Positions 9,791 through 21,450 of a DNA stretch of 64,000 nucleotides are shown here, piece by piece; the first letter of the stretch is position 1, and the number at the start of each line of letters is the position of its first letter. Source of the stretch: Ichthyophis bannanicus (taxonomy: Eukaryota > Chordata > Amphibia > Gymnophiona > Ichthyophiidae); NCBI GenBank assembly GCA_033557465.1, contig CM066047.1, positions 806,001-870,000 on the forward strand, in the 5' to 3' direction. The position numbers and the translations under genes were made by a program. Below the pieces are notes generated by a model. That model searched no databases. It was not told where the DNA came from and saw only the letters and a program-made list of their open reading frames with translations.

Positions 9791-11657
9791 CGGTCTCACC
9801 ATGGAACGATATAGAGGCATTATAATATCTTTTGTTTTATTTTCCATTTCTTTCCTTATGATACCTAGCATTCTATTTGCTCTCTTGGCCACCGCTGAAC
9901 ATTGGGCCGAGGGTTTTAACATCTTATCCACAATGACGCCTAAATCTCTTTCCTGGGTGGTGGTTCCTAAAGTGGAACCTTGCATCGTGTAACCATAGTT
10001 TGGGTTGTTCTTCCCTAGGTGCATAACTTTGCACTTGTCCACATTAAATTTCATCTGCCATTTTGATGCCCAGTCTTCCAATTTATCAAGATCCTCTTGC
10101 AATTTTCCACAATCCTCATGGGTTTTAACAACTTTAAATAGTTTTGTGTCATCTGCAAATTTGATAACCTCACTCGTTATTCCACTTTCCAGGTCATTTA
10201 TGAATATGTCAAAAAGCAGCGGACCCAGCAGAGATCCCTGGGGTACACCACTATTCACCTTTCTCCATTGGGAAAATTGGCCATTTAGCCCAACCCTCTG
10301 CTTTCTATCTTTTAACCAGTTCTTGATCCACAGTAGTACACTGCCTCCTATCCAATGACACTCTAGTTTTGCCAAAGTCTCTGATGAGGGACCTTGTCAA
10401 AGGCTTTCTGAAAGTCCAGATACACTTTATCAACCGACTCACCTTTGTCCACCTGTTTATTCACACTTCCAAAAAAACATAACAGATTAGTAAGACAAGA
10501 TCTTCCTTGTCTAAAGCCATGTTGGCTGTCTCCCATTAGGCCATGACTGTCTACATGCTGAGTAATTTTATTCTTTATGATGGTTTCTCCCATTTTTCCC
10601 CGTACTGATGTGAGGCTCACCGGTCTGTAGTTTCCCAGATCACCCCTGGAACCCTTTTTAAAAATTGGTGTTACATTGGCGATCCTCCAATCTTCAGGTA
10701 TTAGAGATGATTTTAATGATAGTTCACAGATTACTAATAGCAGGTCTGCAATCTCATATTTCAGTTCTTTCAACACCTTTGGATGTATACCATCCGGCCC
10801 AGGTGATTTGCTACTCTTCAGTTTATCTAATAGTTGTAATACATCTTCCCGATGTATCGATATTTCCTTCAATTCTTCCACACCTTTAAATACCACTTCA
10901 GTCATGGGTAACATCCCTACATCTTCCTCAGTAAAGACTGAAGCAAAGAATTCATTCAATCTTTCCGCTATCGCGTTGTCGCCTCTTAGTGCTCCTTTTA
11001 CCCCTTTATCATCTAATGGTCCAACTGACTCTCTCACAGGTTTTTTGCTACGAATGTACTTGAAAAGGTCTTTACTTCGCGTTTTTGCTTCTGCAGCAAG
11101 CTTCTTCTCAAATTCTCCCTTTGCCTGCCTTATCAATGCCTTGCATTTGACTTGCCAGTGCTTGTGCTGTTTCCAGGTTTCGTCGTTTGGCTCTTTTTTT
11201 TTCCATTTCCTGAAAGATGCTTTTTTGGCAACAGCAGCCTCTCTGACCTCACCTTTAAACCATGCTGGCAGTTTTTTGGACTGCCTTCCACTTTTCTTAA
11301 AGCGTGGAATACAGCTGGTCTGGGCTTCCAAGATAGTATTTTTCAACAACAGCCAAGCCTGATGTACGTCTTTAACCTTTGCAACTGCTCCTTTTAGTTT
11401 TTTCTTAACTGGGTTCCTCATTTTATCATAGTTTCCCTTTCGAAAGTTAAAAGGTAGTTCTGTGGATTTCCTTACTATCCCTCCTCCACTAATTAAATCA
11501 AAGGCGATCATGCTATGATCACTATTGCCAAGTGGCCCCAACAACCTTATCTCTTGCACTAGATCTGGTGTTCCACTAAGGACTAGGTCTAATATGGCTT
11601 CGCCTCTGGTCGGTTCATGAACCAGCTGCTCCAAGAAGCAGTCATTTATTTCATCCT
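9653..11657 (-). pseudogene. CR1 b ORF2, 5' truncated, one frameshift
   Basis: The endonuclease end (EPTRGEAILDLVLSG, GNSDHSMIAF) is followed by the linker and the RT fingers (GPDGIHPKVLKEL, NYRPVSLTS). QHGFRQGRSCLTN and DFQKAFDKVPHQ then occur in one frame down to 10363. A frameshift near 10370 moves the palm and thumb (SGVPQGSLLGPLLF, catalytic KFADDTK near 10145-10165) to a second frame. That frame ends in unrelated palindromic sequence at 9653. The catalytic aspartates are present. Broken but recent in appearance. Confidence 0.85.
9700..11657 (-). mobile_element. CR1 LINE copy b, body
   Basis: The body of a CR1 element of the same subfamily as copy a, covering the late endonuclease and nearly all of the reverse transcriptase. 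At its 5' side it stops abruptly at about 11657 against an L2 fragment, so the ORF1 and early ORF2 are missing. Its 3' tail is displaced to 6886-7429. Confidence 0.85.
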
Positions 11658-12305
11658 GAATTGAGTTAGGTCTACAATAGCTCGAATGTCGGGTGGTAGC
11701 GCATTCCAACATTTGGGGACGTAGAGACTGAAGGCTCTATTTGCCGTTGTACTGTTGCATTTGGTCAAGGCCTTCGGGGTTATTAGCAAGTTTACAGCTG
11801 TTGCTCTTCTGGATCTATTGTGGGGCACTGTGTGAATGAGTTCCGTAAGTGAAGAAGATGAGATGCCATTGATGGCCTTGAATGAAAGGAGTAAAGTTTT
11901 AAAGATAATCCTTCCGTGTATAGGGAGTCAGTGAAGCTGCTTAAGAATAGGGGTCACATGGTCATTTCTGGAGGCTCCGTGGAGGATCCTTGCTGCAGCA
12001 TTCATGGCCAGCTGTAACAGGCTCAGTGTAGATTGAGGGAGACCTTCTAAGATGGAATTGGCAAAGTCAAAATGGGGTAAGACTAGTGCTTGGTATATGG
12101 TCCGGAAATCATCTGGGTCCAATAGGGAGCGCAGATGCCTGAGTGAACGGATTTTGAAGTATACAGCTTTGACTATGTTGCTTATGTGGGATTTCATATC
12201 CAGACGTTGGTCTAGGGTGACTCCAAGGTATTTTATTGTTTCTTTAGTTTGCAATTCCGCTTACTTGACTCTTACATGGGATGGCGGAATATACTGCTCA
12301 CCTTA
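11658..12305 (-). pseudogene. L2 LINE ORF fragment (RT C-terminus)
   Basis: On the minus strand this matches residues of about 800-1010 of the intact L2 at 30.28-33.4 kb. The motifs are TIKYLGVTLDQRLDMKSHI, RSLRHLRSLLDPDD and AMNAAARILHGASR. A frameshift follows near 11930 and then CWNALPPDIRAI. The 3' UTR is absent because CR1 b adjoins at 11657. It is a dead fragment of an older copy of the same family. Confidence 0.8.
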
Positions 12306-12399
12306 GTGTTACATATAGTTCTGACTGTTTAAAAATATTTGGACAAAAACAAAAAGGGAGGGGGGTTGATTGATGTCTTCCTTGAGCAGGTGATAAAGC

Positions 12400-12570
12400 C
12401 TATTCCATATTCTCTTGCTAGACCAGTCCAGACAAGTGGTTTGTGTTCCCCTATCAGCAGATTGGTGGAGTCAAAATCATTGAAAAACCCAGGTTTGAAT
12501 GACATCACTCTCATGCCTCTAACCACCTCAGCCACCAGAGGTCTCATCAGTATTTTTTTTTTGTCTCCAG
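12400..12570 (+). repeat. Terminal repeat of an old DIRS family (III)
   Basis: The stretch with CTAGACCAGTCCAGACAAGT and AGCAGATTGGTGGA recurs inverted at about 15200-15275 and again in plus orientation at 63847-64000. The two local copies bracket DIRS pol-like coding on the minus strand. That fits an inverted terminal repeat of a decayed DIRS element. Confidence 0.6.
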
Positions 12571-12935
12571 CAATGGTGGATGGCTTTTCCTCTCTGAAGG
12601 ATTGAGAGTAAAAGATTGATTTAAACACTTGTGAATGACCACCTTGAGGATGACTCACTCTCACCTGAGTGCGATTTGGGAGGCTTCACTACATTGCAGT
12701 CTTTTCGGTAGCCATAGGAGGAGGGAAAATTGGTTACGCTCCATGATCTTACTTTGGAATAAGAGCCTGTTAAGTAGCCAGAAAAAAATTGGAAGAATTT
12801 CAAGAATTCAACAGCCTCACACACCTCAGCACCTCCTCCTTTGTTCACCCCTGCTCTCTCCCGAAGATTGCAGAAGGCTCTGCTTGCCAACCACCTTAAA
12901 AACAGTACCTGAAAAGCTAGAAAAAACAGTTTCAG
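12571..12935. other. Interior of old DIRS III, no gene recognised
   Basis: Lies between the terminal repeat and a CR1 tail. It has no coding similarity that I recognise. It may be the flanking non-coding part of DIRS III. Confidence 0.3.
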
Positions 12936-13198
12936 GGGAGCCAAGCCCTGGTAGATGCATGGAATAGTCTCCCAGTGGAATTCAAAAAAGCATGGGACAA
13001 ACACAGAGGAACTTTCAAGGGAAAAAGGGGACTGTTGTGGTTGATATGGAAGGGCAGACTAGATAGGCCATGTGGTCCTTTTCTGCCATCATGTTTGTTT
13101 CTAAAAGGGACTACAGTGATTGGTATGGAAAGACAGACTGGATAGGCCATATGGTCTTTTTCTGCTGTCATGTTTGTGTTTGTGTTTGTTACTATGTT
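12936..13198 (+). mobile_element. CR1 3' end, tail duplicated
   Basis: Matches the last 170 bp of CR1 copies c and d (TGGAATAGTCTCCCAGTGGA, AAAGCATGGGACAAACACAG, AGACTAGATAGGCCATGTGG). The final about 80 bp are repeated at 13109-13198 with small changes (ATAGGCCATATGG). Either two insertions landed end to end or the tail was duplicated in place. Confidence 0.75.
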
Positions 13199-13690
13199 CA
13201 TGTCACCCTTTTTCTCTAGTCACTTCATTGGCTCTTTCCGTTTTCATATCCCGTTCATACCTCTACTATTGACCTATAAGTGCCTTCATTCGGCTGCTCC
13301 TACCTATCTTTTCTGTCTTCTCTCCCTACTCACCATCTCGGGAACTGCCCTCTTCTGGCAGATCCTTTCAATCTGTGCTCTTCTCTTCCACTGCCAACTC
13401 CAGACTTCAGTCTTTCTACTTTGCTGCTCCTTATGCCTGGAACATATTACCTGAGTCTGTACGTCAGGTGCCATCTTTTGCCCCATTCAAATCCATGCTA
13501 GCAACTCATTTCTTCGAGACTGCCTCTGGATCCTGATCACCATTGTTTTCTGTTCACCTCCTATTGTTTCCTTAACATTCCCCTAGATCTATCCTAATCC
13601 CCACTTGTTGTGTTGTCTGTCTTGATTAGACTGTAAGCTCTTATTAGCAGTGACTGTCTCTTACATGTCCCTGTACAGTGATGCATACAC
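13199..13690 (+). mobile_element. 3' end of another LINE (L2/jockey-like), degenerate
   Basis: In plus orientation the sequence encodes, through several shifts, the C-terminal tail typical of jockey-superfamily RT proteins (CTATTGACCTATAAGTGCC near 13262 and the Trp/Pro-rich end near 13440). A short 3' UTR follows. No catalytic domain remains. Family assignment is tentative. Confidence 0.45.
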
Positions 13691-15290
13691 CTTGTAGTAG
13701 TAGTAATCCTGCATAGGAAGTAGGTCACCAAGAGCTATGGAAAGAAGACACCGAGAATCCCCTTCTGGGGCACACTTGAAGTAGGGCATCCAGGCCTGCT
13801 GCGCCGGGTCCCTTTGACTGTAGAAGTTGCTCACGTTGGCATTGTCCCATGTAGCCATCAGACTGAACACTGGGAGGCCCCACCTTAGACTATGAGGTTG
13901 AACGTGTGTGGACTTATTTCCCATTCCCTAGGTTCTACTGTTTTCCATCTTCAAGTTGACACTTGTTATTTGAGCTGCTGGCAGAGCCACTAGGTACTTC
14001 TCTGCTGAATTATATAGGACAGGCACTTTGAATGCCCCCTTGTTGAGAGATACCACTGCTGTGGCATTATCAGAGAACACATGGATCACTTTGCCCAATA
14101 GTAAGGATTGAAACTTCTCCAGCTCCAACTGGATTGCTCTGGTCTCCAGCTAGTTGATCAGCAAGGAGTTCTGAGGGTACCAAACACCCTGAGCCATCTT
14201 GTTTAGAGAGTGATCTTCCTCCCACACACACTTTTCAGGCTGGCATCAATGATGAGAACCACCCACTGGCACTTCTAGAGGCATGCTGATCATCAGATGG
14301 CTGGTTTGAAGCCACCATGTTAACTGTTCCCTCAGCTTCCAAGGGAGGGGAAGAGTCTGGTCAAAGAGTTGAGAACACGGAGACCAGAAGACAATAAGGG
14401 TCTCTGTAGCAGGTGCATATGTGTCCTGGCCTATAGGACCTATTCCAGTTGACACCATGGACTCTAGGAGCTGGCAGAACTCAGTGTGTTGTTTTTGCAG
14501 CTTCAGTATCCTCTCCATTGTGAGGAAAACTTGACCCTGAAGAGTGTTGATATACACCCCCAAATAATCCAGCTTCTGATGGAATGAGGTTGCTCTTGGG
14601 GTAATAGATCACCAGCCTCAGCCATTCAACCATTGAATCACGACAGCTGTCCTTTCTCAGTTTCTCTAAGGCATCTGACCAGAGCAACCAGTTAAGGGTG
14701 AACCTGGATCTCCTGCTTGTGCAGGAATTCTGCCACTACCACCATCTCTTTGAAGAGTGCAGAAAGCAGTAGCTAAGCTAAGCTAAGCTAAAAGGCAGAA
14801 CCTGGAACTGGAAACAGCCCAGGATGCAGAAGCATAAGAACTGCAGATGCTGCTCCCTGATGGAAATATGAAAGTAGGCTTTGGTTAGAATAGGGAGGTA
14901 AGAAACGTCCGTGGCAGAAAAGATGCAATGATCAACCAGATTGTCTCCATTTGAAAATGGGGGACTCTGAACCTGTTGTTGACTGCTTTCTGGTCCAGGG
15001 TAATATAAGTTCTGGAGACATCCCCTCGCTGTACTGGGTCCACAACATACCTTGGGAAAGCTGCCCAGGAGCTAATCCACTTCTGAAACCCAGCTGTAGT
15101 GATCTTGCATCCACCATCTGCTGGAGGAGACTGAAGTATGCCCCTAGCTGTACCGGCTCGAGTAGCAGGATGATGTTGCTAGAAGTTTCTAGTTCTTTGT
15201 CTCCACCTCTGCTTGCAGAGGGACACAACCCACTTGTCTGGACTGGTCTGTCAGGACTCCAGGAAAGGACATTATCTGGTAGGGAAAATG
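13690..15290 (-). pseudogene. Decayed DIRS family III RT/RNase H
   Basis: Reading right to left in several frames, RT-like text appears at about 14920-14800 (AYFHISIREQH, FQFQVLPFSLA). A DYLGVYINTLQGQVFL block follows near 14560, then RNase H (HVFSDNATAVVSLNKGA near 14085-14035). A pol C-terminal segment (ATWDNANVSNFYSQRDPA) lies near 13860-13805. Order and motifs are those of DIRS pol, but the family differs from copies A-F. Many stops and shifts are present. No recombinase gene is found next to it; the space is taken by LINE ends. Confidence 0.7.
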
Positions 15291-17324
<2,034 letters not shown>

Positions 17325-17632
17325 CAGCAGCCGTTAGAGCCATAAAGGACTTAGCACAATTCAGAAAAGCGCTTAAGCACCACCTCTTTCTCCTATACTA
17401 CTCTCAACCCTCCAACCTGACACCCCTTGCGAACACATGAACACCATTAATGTATGTAATATTATGATACTACTTGTAATCAAATGTTTTGTTGTACATA
17501 GTTAATCCCAGTTGATATTCAAGTTAAGCTTCCAGTTCAATGTAAGTGCCCTGGCACAACCTCTGTTATATGTGAACCGTGCTGATTTCTAAGAGTGCGG
17601 TATATAAGAAATATTAAATAAATAAATAATAC
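17325..17632 (+). mobile_element. L2 LINE 3' end, 5' truncated
   Basis: Encodes the last residues of the L2 ORF (AQFRKALKHHLFLL) then the 3' UTR. It closes with GTGCGGTATATAAGAAATAT and a (TAAA)n tail, the same end as the full-length L2 at 33.4-33.55 kb. It is about 305 bp long, a typical truncated insertion in the intron. Confidence 0.8.
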
Positions 17633-18908
17633 CCATTTTAGGGTTGGTGAGAGGATGGAGTGGAGTGTCTGTGTTGCCAGGGACAAGGTGGAACAGAGAC
17701 AAGGGCAGGGGACATGGAGAGTGGGAAAGAAGCTGATGGATTTGGAGGGCATTGCGCTGAAGGTGAGAAGAATTAAAACTTCTTAAATACTGCTAGGCTG
17801 TGTCCAAGAAGAGGCACTGTGTACCCTTTCTGGTCCAATCTAGTAAGAAAATTGAGAAGTTGAATGCAAGAGCCCTGACAGATGGGTGAATGCACTTATT
17901 GAGAATTTGTTGTCAGACATACAATATAACACATTATAGACATCTAAAGCAGGCCTTGACACATTTTTCTTTGTGTTTAGGAGCTAGCCCAAAAACATAG
18001 GAGCCAGCAATTGAGACCTATCTCTACCCAAGTTGAAGAGTGGGAGGGAGGAAGGTGGAGAGCCCCCCCCCCCGACCCGAGGTCTGCTGAAGCTACCTTT
18101 AGGGCCTGCTGATTTTATTATTAAGGCTATTCTCCCATTCTGTGTCTAAGAGAAGAAAGTTTTTGTAAACCTGGGCCTTAACGCACCACTGCAGGCCACT
18201 GATAGAAATACACAGGCAGCAGCTCCGCTCCCTGCCGTGCCTCCCTCTTATACCCCTAATTCTGTCATCACTCAGTCCCCTACTAGTTTCCCTCCCCTAT
18301 CCCATCAGCTCCCTCTGACCTCACTAGCTTTTTAGCCCCCCCCTATCTCTCCCCCCATCTCCCCCCCCCATTTAGCCAATCACATTCCTCCCCAATTAGC
18401 CTCACCATTGTGAAAGTCAATCAGCTTCTTCCCCCCCCCCCAATGTAACCAGCTATATCCCCTCTCTTAAAGCAAGGACTACTTCTTTGGACTGACAATC
18501 AGACTTCAAAGACGACAAAAAGTGAAAAAGTGATGCAAAATAAAATAGAGTGAAAAAAGGGGCATCAAATATACAAAAATTGGTTAAAGGACAAGTGAAA
18601 AACTTCAAAGGTATGACTATAGTGGGGGAAAAAATGAATTGTGTACAGCCTTAGTCAAATAACTTAGTCATTACAGCCTTAGGGCAGGAAATAGAAAATC
18701 CCCAGAACAACCATATATAGAAAAATACTTTTAGCTGTGTGACAACCAATGGCCATACGAGCAAGGGTTCTTTTGGGCATAAAATAACCTGGAAATGGCT
18801 GTAAACTCTGTAGCCCATAAATCCAGTTTCCAGCTGCCAAAATACATCTGACAAGAATAAAGTATCAAATAGAGCGCTGAAGAGTTATACATTAAAGGAC
18901 TGAATAGA
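17633..18908. other. Intron with poly-C-rich tract
   Basis: No gene or named element is seen. C-rich runs occur at about 18065-18078, 18336-18375 and 18430-18442. The remainder is A/T-rich and unassigned. Confidence 0.4.
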
Positions 18909-19620
18909 TGTTGTCACGCCCTTGCTCCTTGCATTCAGCATGGAGGGTTGTGGTTATAATAGAAACTTCCCTTTTCAGCCTTCTCTGACTGGTTTCCCGG
19001 CAATGCTTCTTTTTGGAAATGTAGTTTAACTGCTACACTTATGGCTTCAGGTAGAAAAAAAAAACTTGTAGTTTGGCTCTTTTGGTAAGGCAATGACAGA
19101 AATTTATTAAACTCAAATGCAAGGTTCATAAATACCTCTTTCAGGATTATTTCTCCAGGTTTCTTTCAAAACATAACAGGACATAAGCAAAAGTCAAAAC
19201 AAAGTATCAGCTTACAGTACTCTTAAGCTCAAAAGCCCTTTAACAACAAGGCTACCAGCTTTCTCTAGCCTTGCTGGTTAAAGCATAAACACAAACGGCT
19301 TTCTTCAATGGCAGTTTACTTTCTTTTCAATCCCAAACATTTTCAGGCTTTATTCCTCTTTATAAGCAAAGCAAAAACTTCCAACAGGGACAAACTTCCA
19401 CTAAGTAAACAAAGCTCTACTCAGGTTTTCTTAGGAACATTCAAAAGCAAAACAAAAGCTTTTTTCCCTCTCACCGTTAGCTTGGCTTCTTGCCATCTCA
19501 CTGCACAGGATAGCAGGTGTTTAACAAGCACAATTATACAGCTTCAGCTTGTTCTCACTTCTCAACATAAGTTTCCCCTCTTTAACACAGGGAATTCACA
19601 AAACATCTCCCTTGTTTTTC
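18909..19620 (-). mobile_element. Possible LTR of a Ty3/gypsy-like element
   Basis: On the minus strand there is a TATAAA box (19359-19366) followed about 255 bp later by AATAAA (19103-19108). The segment ends in a terminal CGTGACAACA near 18909. That is an LTR-like promoter/polyadenylation layout with a CA end. The 5' limit is not defined and no target duplication was found, so this is a tentative call. Confidence 0.35.
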
Positions 19621-19682
19621 AAGGTTACCTTGCTTTTGGAGAGTTTTCTCTTAAGGTTGGCTTTCCTTCAACCCCTCTGTAG

Positions 19683-19995
19683 CTAAGGCTTAGCACAAAG
19701 AGCAATCCATGAATGTATCTTCCTCAAAGCTGCATCAGGCTCTCCTAGTTGCATTGGTTCTATCTCTCCTTCTAGCTCACTGGGTTTAGCTGACAGCCCC
19801 TCATTAGAGCTGAGTGTCTCTTGCAACTCTGCACTGCTCAGTATGGGACAGGCTTCTAAGGCTCGTACCTGTGCCTTGGCTTGTAGCAGCTTCTCTCTCG
19901 TGCTCTGTACCTCTCTGGCTCTTTCCAGCACTCTCCTCTCCTGCTGTTCCTGCTCCTGTTCCCGTTGCTCTCCTTACTCTCCTGTGTGTAATCAC
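19683..19995 (-). pseudogene. Gag-like fragment, Ty3/gypsy type
   Basis: A Glu/Gln/Ala-rich stretch with predicted coiled-coil character ends in the motif EPMQLGEP. That motif commonly precedes the zinc knuckle in vertebrate Ty3/gypsy gag proteins. The frame then runs out with no knuckle. It lies directly upstream, on the minus strand, of the LTR-like segment, which supports an LTR-element remnant. Weak. Confidence 0.35.
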
Positions 19996-20159
19996 TCAAT
20001 ATATGTTCATATCATAGAGGGTACTATCATATATAAAGGATGTGTGTACAATCCCTCAAAACAAAAAACTTTGGCTATGATCTACTTCACTTTAGTAACT
20101 TCTGGTGAAATTTATAAAGAGAAAACAGGTCTCAGACTTTGATTTAACACACTCCTGCA

Positions 20160-20535
20160 GACTATGTCGAAGGATGTGTGGTACAGTTGCATCAACGACC
20201 CATGTTTTCACTTAAGCTGAATGCAATTAATGACAGGCAAGTTGACATTTCAGATTGAAAGATAAGATAATTCTTCGCTTATCTTTATAGTTCCCCGACG
20301 CCTTCGTTCGGCTGCCGTTCCGCGTTTCACATAAAACTGGTTAGTTTCCTCAGGGGGTGAATTTTGAAATGTCTAATGAATGTCAGCGATTCCAACTTGA
20401 AGCTGCTGTGAGTGTCTCGAAACTGGCACTCATTGATGATATTCTTAATCTTTATACTTGGCGTATTCACTTTGAGCCCGTTGGCTTCCCCAAAAAAACG
20501 CCGGGGACTTGTACTGGCAAAATTGCCCCCAGCGG
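20160..20535 (-). mobile_element. Penelope-like element terminal fragment (pLTR type)
   Basis: It carries a hammerhead ribozyme core (see next entry), the hallmark of Penelope-like elements. A second, imperfect copy of the sequence following the cleavage site (ATAAAGATTAAGAATAT versus ATAAAGATAAG) lies upstream on the minus strand. This suggests the tandem pLTR arrangement. No RT or GIY-YIG gene is present. DIRS B abuts at about 20536. Boundaries are approximate. Confidence 0.5.
20293..20357 (-). ncRNA. Hammerhead ribozyme, all core bases present
   Basis: Minus strand, 5' to 3': CCCC (20357-20354), CUGAGGA (20353-20347), a stem II region with AACU/AGUU pairing, GAA (20328-20326), ACGC (20325-20322), a loop, GCGU (20301-20298), C17 (20297), then GGGG (20296-20293). 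The core CUGANGA, GAA and the A15.1-U16.1 pair match the consensus. Cleavage is predicted after the C at 20297. Stem I is CCCC:GGGG and stem III ACGC:GCGU. Activity is inferred, and stem II is short. Confidence 0.7.
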
Positions 20536-21450
20536 GATGCTTCGGCTTCCAAAGCACTATCGGGGCTCCAGGATGTTCTCGAGGCCTCAACCTCGGCAGA
20601 ACTACTGGTGCCATGCTCTGGGGTACCGGCCGCTTCGTCCGGTACCGACATCCAGGCATCGGCAGCGTCAATAGACCAGAGGTTCTTGGCTATTGAATGC
20701 AGTCTGGCGGCTCTCCTTGCGGCTTCGGTGCCTTCGGAACCGCTTCAGACGGTTCAACCGGTATCGACACCGCTTCCGGCACTGATATCAGTACCGGTAC
20801 CGCCAGCATCGACGTCGGCGACTGTGTTGCCCACACCGAGTCATGCTGTTTCCTCCAGTATCAGCAGACTGGTACCGGACGCCCCTCCGGTACCGACTTC
20901 GATTGGTACGGGTATCGTGCTTTGCAAGAGCACCCGGACAGGAGATACTTTGAATCCTCCGATGACTCTGAGGATTCTGACAGCTCTGTCAGTACCGGAA
21001 TACTTCTCTCTGAAGAGCCTTCCCCTCCTAAACGTAGGATGTCTCCTCCAGAGGCTATATCCTTTCAGGATTTCATTCGGGAGGTAGCTAGAGGTCTTTC
21101 CATCACAGTGGCTCCTGAAACAGAGCCCAGAGCAAAGGAAATGGAGATTTTTACAATATCCTAAAGCTCCTAAAGAGGCAGCTACTTTGCCTATTCATGA
21201 GATCTTGCATGATCTCATGCTAAGGATGTGGGAAACACCTCTTACCACCTCTCCTCATTCTCGTAGGCTCGATACCATGTATTGAGTATATCCTTGTCCT
21301 GGATTTCAGAAAACCCGGTTACCACACCACTCCATCGTAGTGGAATCAGCTATGAGAAGGATCAAGAGTGCAAAAAGACATAGAAACATAGAAACATGAT
21401 GACAGAAAAAGACCACATGGCCTATCTAGTCTGTCCTTCCATAACAACAA

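Noticed and set aside
14772..14792. AGCTA microsatellite as a regulatory site
   Set aside because: Only about four units, inside decayed DIRS pol. Nothing supports a function.
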